NCBI GenBank assembly: GCA_032388755.1
Contig: CP135593.1
Location: 1,364,001 to 1,428,000, forward strand
Direction of reading: 5' to 3'
Length of the DNA: 64,000 nucleotides
Source of the DNA: Neisseria sp. DTU_2020_1000833_1_SI_GRL_NUU_006
GTDB lineage: Bacteria > Pseudomonadota > Gammaproteobacteria > Burkholderiales > Neisseriaceae
The notes under the pieces were generated by a model, which worked only from the letters and a program-made list of their open reading frames with translations, ran no database searches and had not been told where the DNA came from. A program made the translations under genes and the position numbers. The first letter of the stretch is position 1; every line of letters begins with the position of its first letter. This document shows positions 47,183-56,162 of this stretch, piece by piece.

Positions 47183-48358
47183 ATGACCCAAATCACCTTC
47201 CCCCAAGCGGGACAGCTTACCGCCCTGCCGCCCTTGTCGCTCTACATCCACATCCCGTGGTGCATCAAAAAATGCCCGTATTGCGACTTCAATTCCCACA
47301 GTCTGAAAAACGGATTGCCCGAAGCCGCCTATATCGACGCACTGCTGACCGATTTGCAGCTCGAATTGCCCAATATTTGGGGCAGGCCGGTGGAAACGAT
47401 ATTTTTCGGCGGCGGTACGCCCAGCCTGTTTCAGGCGGAATCGATTGACCGTTTGTTGAGCGGCGTGCGTTCGTTGTTGCGTTTGCAGCCGGAGGCGGAA
47501 ATTACTTTGGAAGCCAATCCGGGGACGTTTGAAATCGAGAAGTTTCAAGGGTTTAAAGATGCGGGTATCACGCGGCTTTCTATTGGCGTGCAGAGTTTTA
47601 ACGACGATATGCTCTCAAGGCTGGGGCGCGTCCACAACGGCAAAGAAGCCTTAACCGCCATAGCTACCGCCTTGAAATTATTTGATAAAGTCAATATCGA
47701 CTTGATGTATGCCCTGCCGAACCAGACCGTTCAGACGGCCTTGGATGACGTGCAAACCGCCATCGCCACGGGCGCGGCCCACATCAGCGCGTATCATCTG
47801 ACCATGGAGCCGAACACGCCGTTCGGCCATACGCCGCCGAAAGGTTTACCGCAAGACGAAGCAGCATTGGACATCGAAGACGCGGTACACGGCGCGCTGG
47901 AGGACTCTGGTTTTATCCACTACGAAACATCGGCTTTTGCAAAACCCGCCATGCAGTGCCGCCACAATTTGAACTACTGGCAGTTCGGCGATTATTTGGG
48001 CATAGGTGCGGGCGCGCACGGCAAAATCTCCTACCCCGACCGCATCGAGCGCACCGTCCGCCGCCGCCATCCCAACGACTACCTCGCCTTAATGCAAAGT
48101 CAGCCAAGTGTTGCCGTCGAACGCAAAACCGTCGCCGCCGAAGATTTGCCGTTCGAATTCATGATGAACGCCCTGCGCCTGACCGACGGCGTACCCGCCG
48201 CAATGTTGCAGGAACGCACAGGCGTACCCGCCGCCAAAATCATGGCGCAAATCGAAACGGCAAGACAAAAAGGTTTGTTGGCAACCGATCCGACCGTGTT
48301 CCGCCCGACCGAACGGGGACGGTTGTTTTTAAACGATTTGTTGCAATGCTTTTTGTAA
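47183..48358 (+). CDS. hemW: Radical SAM protein HemW (heme chaperone, HemN-like)
   Basis: A 391-residue radical SAM protein. The [4Fe-4S] motif is PWCIKKCPYCDF (C-x3-C-x2-C); GGGTPSLF and EANPGTFEIEKF are typical of the HemN/HemW family; GIGAGAHGKI and the C-terminal HemN domain are present. It lacks the N-terminal extension of true HemN, so it is more likely the heme-insertion protein HemW than a coproporphyrinogen oxidase. Follows rdgB closely, as commonly seen in proteobacteria. Confidence 0.93.
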   Translation: MTQITFPQAGQLTALPPLSLYIHIPWCIKKCPYCDFNSHSLKNGLPEAAYIDALLTDLQLELPNIWGRPVETIFFGGGTPSLFQAESIDRLLSGVRSLLRLQPEAEITLEANPGTFEIEKFQGFKDAGITRLSIGVQSFNDDMLSRLGRVHNGKEALTAIATALKLFDKVNIDLMYALPNQTVQTALDDVQTAIATGAAHISAYHLTMEPNTPFGHTPPKGLPQDEAALDIEDAVHGALEDSGFIHYETSAFAKPAMQCRHNLNYWQFGDYLGIGAGAHGKISYPDRIERTVRRRHPNDYLALMQSQPSVAVERKTVAAEDLPFEFMMNALRLTDGVPAAMLQERTGVPAAKIMAQIETARQKGLLATDPTVFRPTERGRLFLNDLLQCFL

Positions 48359-48536
48359 GATTGGATTTTTTCAGACGACCTTGATACACCAAACCGTAAC
48401 ATCCGCAGACTGCCGCTTCATTAAGGTCGTCTGAAAATATCCATACCCTACACAATCACTCGGTTTTATACGATAATCGACACCGTTTTCATCAAAGTTC
48501 CCATCTTTCAGACGACCCCGACAACAGGAGAAAATC

Positions 48537-48926
48537 ATGTCCAAAACCATCATCCACACTGACAAAGCCCCTGCCGCCATCGGCGCATACAGCCAAGCCG
48601 TACGCGCGGGCGACACCGTTTACATGAGCGGTCAAATCCCCCTCGATCCCGCCACCATGACCGTTGTCGGCAACGGCGACTTCCGCACCGAAGCCCGCCA
48701 AGTCTTTAAAAACCTGCAAGCCGTTGCCGAAGCCGCGGGCGGCACGCTGGGCGACATCGTCAAACTCAACGCCTACCTGACCGACCTCGCCAACTTCGCC
48801 GTCTTCAACGAAGTCATGGCAGAATTCATCCAAGAACCCTTCCCTGCCCGCGCCGCCGTCGGTGTCGCCTCCCTGCCCAAAGGTGTACAGGTCGAAGCCG
48901 AAGCCGTGCTGGTACTGAACGCATAA
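48537..48926 (+). CDS. ridA: RidA-family enamine/imine deaminase
   Basis: A 129-residue trimeric deaminase that clears reactive 2-aminoacrylate. Signature residues: APAAIGAYSQAVRAGDTVYMSGQIPLDP and the C-terminal PFPARAAVGVASLPKGVQVEAEAVL with the conserved Arg. AGGAG is in place before ATG 48537. Confidence 0.95.
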   Translation: MSKTIIHTDKAPAAIGAYSQAVRAGDTVYMSGQIPLDPATMTVVGNGDFRTEARQVFKNLQAVAEAAGGTLGDIVKLNAYLTDLANFAVFNEVMAEFIQEPFPARAAVGVASLPKGVQVEAEAVLVLNA

Positions 48927-48940
48927 AACACGCAACCCGT

Positions 48941-48978
48941 TTTCAGACGACCTTCCACAAGCCAAAGGTCGTCTGAAA
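48941..48978 (+). terminator. DUS inverted-pair terminator after ridA
   Basis: TTTCAGACGACCTT and AAGGTCGTCTGAAA in divergent arrangement around a 10-nt loop, 15 bp past the ridA stop and just before apaH. Confidence 0.6.
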
Positions 48979-49006
48979 CACCACACACAATCGGACAATA
49001 ACAACA

Positions 49007-49837
49007 ATGGCACACTACGCAATCGGCGATATTCAAGGCTGCTTCGACGAATTCACCCTTCTGCTCGACAAAATCAACTTCAACCACGGCACAGACACCC
49101 TCTGGCTCGTCGGCGACATCGTCAACCGCGGCCCCAAATCCCTCGAAGTCCTCCAATTCTGCATGGAACACGAAAGCAGCGTCCGCATGGTTCTCGGCAA
49201 CCATGACCTGCACCTGCTTGCCGTCGGCTACGGCGAAGGCACGGTCAAGCGCAGCGACACCATCACCCCCATCCTCCAACATCCCGACAGCAAAAAAATG
49301 CTCGAATGGCTGCGCTTCCAGCCCCTGCTGATCAAAGGCGTGCGCCATGTTATGGTTCACGCCGGCATCCTGCCCCAGTGGACCATCGCCCGCGCCGAAC
49401 TGCTTGCCAGCGAAACCGAAGCCGAACTGCGCGGCAAAAAATACAAAAAGTTTTTCTCCAAAATGTACGGCAACAAACCCGCCGAATGGCGCGACGATCT
49501 GACCGGCTACGACCGCCTGCGCATGATTCTCAACGTCTTCACCCGAATGCGCGCGCTGACGCTGAAAAACGAACTCGATTACGACTACAAATCCACCCTC
49601 AAAAAAATGCCCCCGAACCTGCGCCCTTGGTTCAAAGCCCCCGACAGGCAAAACCTCAGCCACACCATCGTCTTCGGACACTGGTCTTCGCTGGGCTTTA
49701 TGAACACCGACAACATCCTCTCCCTCGACACCGGCGCGCTTTGGGGTGGTGAACTGACCGCCATCAACCTTGCCGACCACAGCATCACCCAAGTCCCCTC
49801 CCTTGGTGGTTTGGACTGGAAAACGGCTTTGAAATAA
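49007..49837 (+). CDS. apaH: Bis(5'-nucleosyl)-tetraphosphatase, symmetrical
   Basis: A 276-residue metallophosphatase that cleaves Ap4A to two ADP and, in enterobacteria, removes Np4 caps from RNA. Metal motifs: YAIGDIQGCFDEF, WLVGDIVNRGPKSLE, VLGNHDLHLLA, and VHAGILPQW. FGHWSSLGF supplies another His. Length is standard for ApaH. Followed by a Correia element. Confidence 0.97.
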   Translation: MAHYAIGDIQGCFDEFTLLLDKINFNHGTDTLWLVGDIVNRGPKSLEVLQFCMEHESSVRMVLGNHDLHLLAVGYGEGTVKRSDTITPILQHPDSKKMLEWLRFQPLLIKGVRHVMVHAGILPQWTIARAELLASETEAELRGKKYKKFFSKMYGNKPAEWRDDLTGYDRLRMILNVFTRMRALTLKNELDYDYKSTLKKMPPNLRPWFKAPDRQNLSHTIVFGHWSSLGFMNTDNILSLDTGALWGGELTAINLADHSITQVPSLGGLDWKTALK

Positions 49838-49841
49838 TTCA

Positions 49842-49947
49842 TATAGTGGATTAACAAAAATCAGGACAAGGCGACGAAGCCGCAGACAGTACAGATAGTA
49901 CGGCAAGGCGAGGCAACGCCGTACTGGTTTAAAGTTAATCCACTATA
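49842..49947. repeat. Short Correia element (106 bp)
   Basis: Terminal repeats TATAGTGGATTAACAAAAAT and TTAATCCACTATA bound an internal core with GGCAAGGCGAGGCAACGCCG. It starts 5 bp past the apaH stop and lacks the long internal part found at 2708-2863. Confidence 0.95.
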
Positions 49948-49954
49948 AAAATGA

Positions 49955-50000
49955 AAAAGGTCGTCTGAAAACCAAAATTCAGGTTTTCAGACGACCTTTT
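49955..50000. terminator. DUS inverted-pair terminator between convergent apaH and tal
   Basis: AAAAAGGTCGTCTGAAAACC and GGTTTTCAGACGACCTTTT form a long stem; A/T runs on both sides allow bidirectional termination. Confidence 0.82.
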
Positions 50001-50038
50001 ATATCGACGAACCGCAAGCCTTACCTGCGGTTTGACAA

Positions 50039-51094
50039 TCAAGCCAGCGGGGCGAGCAGTTTGTCAAAGGCTTCTTCAAACTGTTTCAAACCGTCTTCCT
50101 GCAAGCGGTTGGCGAGGGTTTCTACGTCTATGCCGAGTGCGGCGGTTTCGGCAAGCTGCGCTTGTGCTTCTTCTACGCCTTCGGTCAGCGTGGATTTGGC
50201 TGTACCGTGGTCGATGAAGGCTTTGAGGGTGGCATCGGGGACGGTGTTGACGGTGTGCGCGCCGATCAGGCTGTCAACGTAGAGCGTGTCGGGATAGGCG
50301 GGGTTTTTGACGCCTGTGGATGCCCATAAGAGCTGCACGCGGTTTGCGCCTTTGGCTTCCAGCGCGGCAAATTCGGGGCTGCCGAAGTATTGCGCCCAGT
50401 CTTGGTAGGCGGCTTTGGCAAGGGCGATGGCGATTTTGCCTTTGAGGTGGTCGGGCAGCGTGGCGTCAAGCGCGCCGTCCACGCGGGAGATGAAGAAGCT
50501 GGCAACGGCTTGGATATGGGCAACGCTTTGCCCGGCTGCCAAGCGTTTGGCGATGCCGCGCGCGTAGGCTGCGTAGGCTTTGAGGGTTTGGGCGCGTGAG
50601 AACAGCAGGGTCAGGTTCACGCTGATGCCGTCGGCGATAAGAGTTTCGAGTGCTTCGATGCCTGCGTCGGTGGCGGGGACTTTAATCATGGCGTTTTTAC
50701 GCGCGATGGCGGCATGGAGGCGGCGGGCTTCGTCTACCGTGCCTTGCGCGTCTTTGGCAAGCTCGGGGGAGACTTCGAGGCTGACGAAACCGGTTTTGCC
50801 GCCGGTGGATTCGTGTTCGGCAAGGCAAACGTCGCAGGCTGCCTGTACGTCGGCAATCGCCATGGTTTCGTAGCGTTTTTTGGGGCTGAGGTCTTGTTGT
50901 TTGAGGGCGGTGACCTCGTCGGCGTAAAGCGCATCGCCGGCGAAGGCTTTTTGGAAGATGGCGGGATTGGAAGTGACGCCGCACACGCCTTGTTTCAGCA
51001 TTTGCGCCAATTCGCCGCTTTGTACGAGCGAGCGGGAAAGGTTGTCCAGCCAGATTTGTTGTCCTAATGCTTTAACGTCCGATAAAATAGTCAT
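50039..51094 (-). CDS. tal: Transaldolase
   Basis: A 351-residue pentose-phosphate enzyme. ATG 51094 (MTILSDVKALGQQIWLDNLSR) has AAGGA 7 nt upstream; a longer upstream frame reads antisense through kdsD and is not credible. GVTSNPAIFQKAF, the Schiff-base lysine region AMIKVPATDAGI and VNLTLLFSRAQ are typical. The length is that of the longer (type 2/3) transaldolases of Neisseria, actinobacteria and cyanobacteria. Divergent from kdsD, 135 bp apart. Confidence 0.96.
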   Translation of the reverse strand: MTILSDVKALGQQIWLDNLSRSLVQSGELAQMLKQGVCGVTSNPAIFQKAFAGDALYADEVTALKQQDLSPKKRYETMAIADVQAACDVCLAEHESTGGKTGFVSLEVSPELAKDAQGTVDEARRLHAAIARKNAMIKVPATDAGIEALETLIADGISVNLTLLFSRAQTLKAYAAYARGIAKRLAAGQSVAHIQAVASFFISRVDGALDATLPDHLKGKIAIALAKAAYQDWAQYFGSPEFAALEAKGANRVQLLWASTGVKNPAYPDTLYVDSLIGAHTVNTVPDATLKAFIDHGTAKSTLTEGVEEAQAQLAETAALGIDVETLANRLQEDGLKQFEEAFDKLLAPLA

Positions 51095-51229
51095 CTCTGA
51101 TTCCTTTAAATATAGGTTATTTGCGAAGCAGGTAGTAATGCTACCCCTATTCGGAAAATTTGGATAGTTTATTAGGGCATTTAATGATGTCCAAAACGAT
51201 ATAAAACGAACACAAAAAGGCATGAAATT

Positions 51230-52204
51230 ATGGCAGGAAACGGTCAATATCTTGATTGGGCGCGCGAAGTGTTGCACACCGAAGCGGAAGGCTTGCGCGA
51301 AATTGCGGCGGAATTGGACGAAAACTTCGTCCTTGCGGCAGACGCGCTGCTGCACTGCAAAGGCAGGGTCGTCATCACAGGCATGGGCAAGTCGGGACAT
51401 ATCGGGCGCAAAATAGCGGCGACCATGGCTTCGACGGGCACACCCGCGTTTTTCGTCCATCCTGCGGAAGCGGCACACGGCGACTTGGGCATGATTGTGG
51501 ACAACGACGTCGTCGTCGCAATTTCCAATTCCGGCGAAAGCGACGAAATCGCCGCCATCATCCCTGCGCTCAAACGCAAAAACATTACCCTCATCTGCAT
51601 TACCGCCCGCCCCGATTCGACCATGGCGAGCCATGCCGACATCCACATCACAGCGTCAGTTTCCAAAGAAGCCTGCCCGCTGGGACTTGCCCCGACAACC
51701 AGCACCACCGCCGTCATGGCTTTGGGCGACGCATTGGCAGTTGTCCTTTTGCGCGCACGCGCGTTCACGCCCGACGATTTCGCCTTGAGCCACCCCGCCG
51801 GCAGCCTCGGCAAACGCCTGCTTCTACGCGTTGCGGACATCATGCACCAAGACGACGCGCTGCCCGCCGTCCGACTTGGCACACCCTTGAAAGAAGCCAT
51901 CGTCAGCATGAGCGAAAAAGGCTTGGGCATGCTGGCGGTAACAGACGATCAAGGTCGTCTGAAAGGCGTGTTCACCGACGGCGATTTGCGCCGCCTGTTC
52001 CAACAGCGCGACCGTTTTGACGGACTGACCGTCGATGAAATCATGCATCCCTCCCCCAAAACCATTCCCGCCGAACGCCTCGCCACCGAAGCCCTGAAAG
52101 TCATGCAGGCAAACCATGTGAACGGGCTTTTGGTAACCGACGCCGACGGCGTGCTGACCGGCGCGCTGAATATGCACGATTTACTGATGGCGCGGATTGT
52201 GTAG
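51230..52204 (+). CDS. kdsD: Arabinose-5-phosphate isomerase (KdsD/KpsF)
   Basis: A 324-residue enzyme that makes arabinose-5-phosphate for Kdo, needed for lipooligosaccharide. N-terminal SIS domain (about 35-175; GRVVITGMGKSGHIGRK, SNSGESDEI) and two CBS domains (about 205-320; VADIMH and VDEIMH starts). A perfect mucosa-type DUS lies in frame near 51954, coding G-R-L-K. Located divergently next to tal, as in other Neisseria. Confidence 0.95.
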   Translation: MAGNGQYLDWAREVLHTEAEGLREIAAELDENFVLAADALLHCKGRVVITGMGKSGHIGRKIAATMASTGTPAFFVHPAEAAHGDLGMIVDNDVVVAISNSGESDEIAAIIPALKRKNITLICITARPDSTMASHADIHITASVSKEACPLGLAPTTSTTAVMALGDALAVVLLRARAFTPDDFALSHPAGSLGKRLLLRVADIMHQDDALPAVRLGTPLKEAIVSMSEKGLGMLAVTDDQGRLKGVFTDGDLRRLFQQRDRFDGLTVDEIMHPSPKTIPAERLATEALKVMQANHVNGLLVTDADGVLTGALNMHDLLMARIV

Positions 52205-52210
52205 TCCAAG

Positions 52211-52250
52211 CAGGTCGTCTGAAACCCGATTCAACGTTTTCAGACGACCT
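52211..52250 (+). terminator. DUS inverted-pair terminator after kdsD; TATAAT follows
   Basis: AGGTCGTCTGAAA and TTTCAGACGACCT pair 6 bp past the kdsD stop. A TATAAT box (52257-52262) immediately after it is a probable -10 for the downstream methyltransferase gene. Confidence 0.7.
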
Positions 52251-52292
52251 TTCCAGTATAATCCAAGCCTTTCCCCCGATTGCGAACCCACC

Positions 52293-53552
52293 ATGACCCC
52301 GATCCAACTCGACCATACCGCCAAAGTTCTGGCTGAAATGCTGACTTTCAAACAGCCTGCCGATGCCGTTCTGTCCGCCTACTTCCGCGAACACAAAAAA
52401 CTCGGCAGGCAAGACCGCCACGAAATCGCCGAAACCGCCTTCGCCGCCCTGCGCCATTATCAAAAAATCAGTGCCGTCCTGCGCCGCCCGCATGCCCAGC
52501 CGCGCAAAGCCGCGCTTGCTGCACTCGTCCTCGGCAGAAGCACCAACATCAGCCAAATCAAAGACCTGCTTGACGAAGAAGAAACCGAGTTCCTCAGCAG
52601 CCTGAAAGCGCGCAAAACCGAATTTTCAGTCGACCTCCATACCGCCGCCGAATTGCCGCAATGGCTGGTGGAGCAACTGCAAAAACATTTTAGCGACGGA
52701 GAAATCCTCGCCTTCGGCCGCAGCATCAACCAAGCCGCGCCGCTCGACATCCGCGTCAACACGATCAAAGGCAGACGCGACAAAGTACTGCCCCTGCTTC
52801 AAGCCGAAAGCCCCGATGCAGAAGCCACGCCCTATTCCCCTTGGGGCATCCGCCTGAAAAACAAAATTGCCCTCAACAAACACGAATTGTTTTTAGACGG
52901 TACGCTTGAAGTCCAAGACGAAGGCAGCCAGCTCCTCGCCCTGCTCGTCGGTGCCAAACGCGGCGAAATCATCGTCGATTTCTGCGCCGGCGCAGGCGGC
53001 AAAACCCTCGCCGTCGGCGCGCAAATGGCAAACAAAGGCAGAATCTACGCCTTCGACATCGCCGAAAAACGCCTTGCCAACCTCAAGCCCCGCATGACCC
53101 GCGCCGGACTGACCAACATCCACCCCGAACGCATCAGCAACGAACACGACAGCCGCATCGCCCGCCTCACCGGCAAAGCCGACCGCGTCTTAGTCGATGC
53201 CCCCTGCTCCGGCTTAGGCACGCTGCGCCGCAATCCCGACCTCAAATACCGCCAGTCGCCCGAAACCGTCGCCAAACTTTTGGAACAGCAACACAGCATC
53301 CTCGATGCCGCCGCCAAACTGGTCAAACCGCAAGGCAGGCTGGTTTACGCCACTTGCAGCGTGTTGCCCGAAGAAAACGAAATGCAGGTCGAACGCTTTT
53401 TGGAAGAACACCCGGAATACGAACTCCTCGACTGCGCCGACCTGCTCGCCGGTTTGAAAATCGATTTGAACACCGGCAAGTACCTGCGCCTCGATTCGGC
53501 AAAACACCAAACCGACGGATTCTTCGCCGCCGTTTTGCAACGCAAGGAATAA
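52293..53552 (+). CDS. rsmB: RsmB/NOP-family 16S rRNA m5C methyltransferase
   Basis: A 419-residue S-adenosylmethionine-dependent RNA methyltransferase. N-terminal NusB-like region (about 1-130, shortened), then the catalytic domain: SAM loop VDFCAGAGGKTLAVGA, the two cysteines in DAPCSGLGTLRRNPD and YATCSVLPEENE, and DGFFAAVLQR at the end. ATG 52293 is chosen since it begins after the promoter and DUS hairpin. RsmB versus RsmF cannot be separated with certainty. Confidence 0.9.
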   Translation: MTPIQLDHTAKVLAEMLTFKQPADAVLSAYFREHKKLGRQDRHEIAETAFAALRHYQKISAVLRRPHAQPRKAALAALVLGRSTNISQIKDLLDEEETEFLSSLKARKTEFSVDLHTAAELPQWLVEQLQKHFSDGEILAFGRSINQAAPLDIRVNTIKGRRDKVLPLLQAESPDAEATPYSPWGIRLKNKIALNKHELFLDGTLEVQDEGSQLLALLVGAKRGEIIVDFCAGAGGKTLAVGAQMANKGRIYAFDIAEKRLANLKPRMTRAGLTNIHPERISNEHDSRIARLTGKADRVLVDAPCSGLGTLRRNPDLKYRQSPETVAKLLEQQHSILDAAAKLVKPQGRLVYATCSVLPEENEMQVERFLEEHPEYELLDCADLLAGLKIDLNTGKYLRLDSAKHQTDGFFAAVLQRKE

Positions 53553-53778
53553 ATGTTCAAACAAGGCGTAAACACACGAAAGTCGTCTGAAAAACCGGAT
53601 TCGGGTTTTCAGACGACCTTTCTCAATTCAGCCGAGCCGTAGCTTGAACTTTGCCCGCAAATCAGCCAATCAAATTTAGAATCGGACAATCAAGTTTTTC
53701 ACGGGAAAACCTAAACTACATTTTTCGGCTATCGCAAACATAGTTAACTTTGAATGCAGCATGTCATGCAATTCCGTC

Positions 53779-53876
53779 ATTCCCGCGCAGGCGGGAATCC
53801 ATCGTAAAGCTTGATAAACCTTGATTTGAAGAACAGTTCCTGAATTTCAAAAATGGATTCCCGCCTGCACGGGAAT
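53779..53876. repeat. NIME bounded by dRS3 repeats
   Basis: dRS3 copies ATTCCCGCGCAGGCGGGAAT (53779-53798) and ATTCCCGCCTGCACGGGAAT (53857-53876) enclose about 58 bp that resemble the spacer of the NIME at 8738. Confidence 0.88.
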
Positions 53877-53967
53877 GACGGCTGACGACGGATCTCGTAT
53901 TAAAACCAATACCTCAGGTCGGCATTCATGCCCGACCTGCAAATGGCAAAGCAGCGCCCAAGACACG

Positions 53968-54000
53968 AAAGGTCGTCTGAAAACCCTTTCAGACGACCCC
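53968..54000 (-). terminator. DUS inverted-pair terminator after scpB
   Basis: GAAAGGTCGTCTGAAA and TTTCAGACGACC pair across a short loop, 8 bp past the scpB stop on the minus strand. Confidence 0.7.
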
Positions 54001-54007
54001 TCCCAAT

Positions 54008-54619
54008 TCAGTTGACCAACCTGCCCGAATTTTCAGACTCTTCCGCAGGCCCTTTCTCATCGCCTGTCGGCGGCGTTTCCACCAAATCGGGCAACACCAA
54101 TTCACCCAACTCGGTCAATGGCGGCAGTTCTTCCAAACTGTCCAACTGCAAATCGCTCAAAAATGTTTCCGTCGTCGCCCACAATGCAGGCCGCCCGACC
54201 GAATCACGATGCCCGATCACTTCAATCCAGCCCCTGTCCTGCAAAGTCTGCATCACGTTCTGCGACACCGCCACGCCGCGTATGCCCTCAATGTCGCCTC
54301 GCGTCACCGGCTGCTGGTAGGCAATAATCGCCAGCGTTTCCATTACGGCGCGGGAATAGCGCGGCGCACGCTGCTCCTGAAGGCTGCCCAGCCGCTCGAA
54401 TGCCGCCTGAGCAATCTGAAACCGCCAGCCCTCGTGCGTATGCACCAGTTGCAACGCCCTGCCCTGCCAACGTGTTTTCAACTGCGCCAATACATCGATT
54501 AATTTGTCCTGCGACAGCGGCGGCACACACAATTCGCGCATGGATTTTTCGTTTAGGGGTTCGGTTTGGGTCAAAAGCGCGGCTTCGATGAGCGCGTCGG
54601 GAGGGAGTTTTTCGTTCAT
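54008..54619 (-). CDS. scpB: Segregation and condensation protein B
   Basis: A 203-residue winged-helix partner of the SMC-ScpA condensin complex. ScpB landmarks are LIEAALLTQTEPL, VMETLAIIAYQQPVTRGDIE, IRGVAV and RGWIEVIGHRDSVGRPALW-TT. A C-terminal acidic/proline tail (PPTGDEKGPAEESEN) is extra relative to the core. No scpA is adjacent within the window. Confidence 0.95.
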   Translation of the reverse strand: MNEKLPPDALIEAALLTQTEPLNEKSMRELCVPPLSQDKLIDVLAQLKTRWQGRALQLVHTHEGWRFQIAQAAFERLGSLQEQRAPRYSRAVMETLAIIAYQQPVTRGDIEGIRGVAVSQNVMQTLQDRGWIEVIGHRDSVGRPALWATTETFLSDLQLDSLEELPPLTELGELVLPDLVETPPTGDEKGPAEESENSGRLVN

Positions 54620-54819
54620 GATTTAAGATTGTTGTTCGATATAACAAGTTTTCAGACGACCGCCAAGTGCTTAAAGGTCGTCTGAAAAACGGAAACAGCA
54701 GGATAGGTTTGACAGGTCAAATTTAAATGAAGTACCTGTTTCGGCCTCCCATCTGCGCGGGATTGACGATGTGTGTTTTTCCTATTTTAACCTGCGGCAC
54801 ATTCGGACAGAAACCGTCT

Positions 54820-55440
54820 TTATCCCCCATGACAGGCTTCATAAAGCGGCAGCAAATCTTCCACCGTTTCGACTATCCATTTTGCTACATCCTGTTTGCC
54901 CAAATCGTCGCGTTCAATGTGTTTGCCGATACAGAAAAAGTCTTCGTTGTTTTGCAGCTTTCGGTCGGATTCGCTTTGTTGTGCGACGGTGCGGTAGTCG
55001 TCATATTCGCTTTCCGCGCCGTGCCACATATCGAATGCGGCGTATTTTTCAGTATCGAAATCATCCAGCCAGCGGTTGTATTCCGGCAGTGCAATCGGCG
55101 ACACGTCGGCTTTGTAGCAGTGCCAGTCCAAGCTGACGCTCAGACGGCGGCGGTTCAATAAAATCGATAAAATCGCGGCGGAGTTTTTGTATTGGGCGTA
55201 TTTGAAGTAGGCGAAGAAATGGGCGCGAACCTGCCAGCCGTTACACCAGCGTTCGATATGCGGCGGTGCGAAAGGTTCGCCCAAATCTGCGGCGACCTGC
55301 TGTATCAGCTGCTGCCATATCTGCCAGTTTTCCTTGTAGTCGGCTTTGATTTGCGGAATGCTTTCGGGCTGGTATTTTTTGAGCTGGGCAAACTGAAAAA
55401 ACGGGATATTGAACAAATCGCAGCTTTTTGGCGTCAGCAT
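54820..55440 (-). CDS. HI_0552-like conserved hypothetical protein
   Basis: A 206-residue soluble protein starting MLTPKSCDLFNIPFFQFAQL, with AAGGA upstream of ATG 55440. Conserved-looking stretches: PFAPPHIERWCNGWQVRAHF, FAYFKYAQYKNSAAILSILL, LPEYNRWLDD and a C-terminus DLLPLYEACH. A broken relative lies at 45939-46225. The family resemblance to Haemophilus HI_0552 is from memory and moderate. No catalytic motif is evident. Confidence 0.78.
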   Translation of the reverse strand: MLTPKSCDLFNIPFFQFAQLKKYQPESIPQIKADYKENWQIWQQLIQQVAADLGEPFAPPHIERWCNGWQVRAHFFAYFKYAQYKNSAAILSILLNRRRLSVSLDWHCYKADVSPIALPEYNRWLDDFDTEKYAAFDMWHGAESEYDDYRTVAQQSESDRKLQNNEDFFCIGKHIERDDLGKQDVAKWIVETVEDLLPLYEACHGG

Positions 55441-55487
55441 AGTTTGCTTCCTTTTCAGACGACGTGGTTGTGTTACGGGTGATATTG

Positions 55488-55528
55488 AGGTCGTCTGAAA
55501 CTCTGTTTTCAAGTTTTCAGACGACCTT
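55488..55528 (-). terminator. DUS inverted-pair terminator after the hemerythrin gene
   Basis: GAGGTCGTCTGAAA and TTTTCAGACGACCTT pair around an 18-nt loop; it lies 32 bp beyond the stop of the hemerythrin gene. Confidence 0.65.
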
Positions 55529-55559
55529 TGTTTGAAGAAACGGCAATCTGTAAACGGCC

Positions 55560-56069
55560 TTATCTGCGTCGGCGCGCCGCCATGATTTCGCCGATTTCGG
55601 TCAGCTTCTCTTTGGGGATAAACGTTTTGCCCATGTCGAACAAAGGCTCTTCAATCGCTAGATGAACATCGTAACCTGCCACAAAGCGTTTGAACGCTTC
55701 TGCATCTGGAATATAGGCATTGTCTGCTTCGAGTTTGGCAAATTCGGCAGCCACGGCGTCCCAGTTGCCATGCAGGCTCACATGCTGGCGCAAAAGCTCG
55801 TCCACGCTTTCTTGGGCTTGCGGCGCGTATTGCAGCAGGAGCGGGAAGAAGTTTTCTTCTTCGTCTTCATGGTGCAGCGGTGCGGCAACGTTGAAATACT
55901 GGGCGATTTGGCGGATGGTTTGCAAAACAATCTGATTGCAGCCGTTTTCGGCGATATAGTCCGACAGCATGGCGACCTGGCCGCAGAAACGGCGCACTTT
56001 GCCGTGGCAGGCATACAGCATTTCTATCGGTTCGGCAAAGGTAACGCTTTTGGTTTCAAACGGATTCAT
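55560..56069 (-). CDS. Hemerythrin HHE-domain protein
   Basis: A 169-residue four-helix-bundle protein with a di-iron hemerythrin-type site: His in YACHGKVRRFC, LHHEDEEENFFPLLL (HHxxEE), RQHVSLHGNWD (His..His) and YDVHLAIEEPLF (HxxxE). Such proteins bind oxygen or NO, or store iron. It is shorter than the RIC/YtfE di-iron repair proteins and lacks their N-terminal ScdA domain. Starts at ATG 56069. Confidence 0.9.
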   Translation of the reverse strand: MNPFETKSVTFAEPIEMLYACHGKVRRFCGQVAMLSDYIAENGCNQIVLQTIRQIAQYFNVAAPLHHEDEEENFFPLLLQYAPQAQESVDELLRQHVSLHGNWDAVAAEFAKLEADNAYIPDAEAFKRFVAGYDVHLAIEEPLFDMGKTFIPKEKLTEIGEIMAARRRR

Positions 56070-56116
56070 GTTTGTGTTCTCAATGGGTACTTTTCAGACG
56101 ACCATTTTATAACAAA

Positions 56117-56139
56117 ACAGCCTGCATAAAGCAGGCTGT
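56117..56139 (-). terminator. Hairpin terminator after laz
   Basis: ACAGCCTGC, loop ATAAA, GCAGGCTGT, followed by T-rich sequence on the minus strand, 24 bp past the laz stop. Not DUS-based. Confidence 0.8.
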
Positions 56140-56162
56140 CTGTATTTTGAAGCTTGGACGGA

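Larger units (their letters stand above)
53553..54007. other. Gene-free region with DUS pairs and a NIME
   Basis: About 455 bp. Contains a DUS inverted pair after rsmB (53579-53621), a GTAGCTTGAACTTTGCCCG motif resembling the loose palindromic repeat at 8585-8605, the NIME at 53779-53876, GTCGGCATTCATGCCCGAC (a perfect-looking small hairpin near 53918-53936), and the scpB terminator pair at 53968-54000. No coding sequence is supported. Confidence 0.7.
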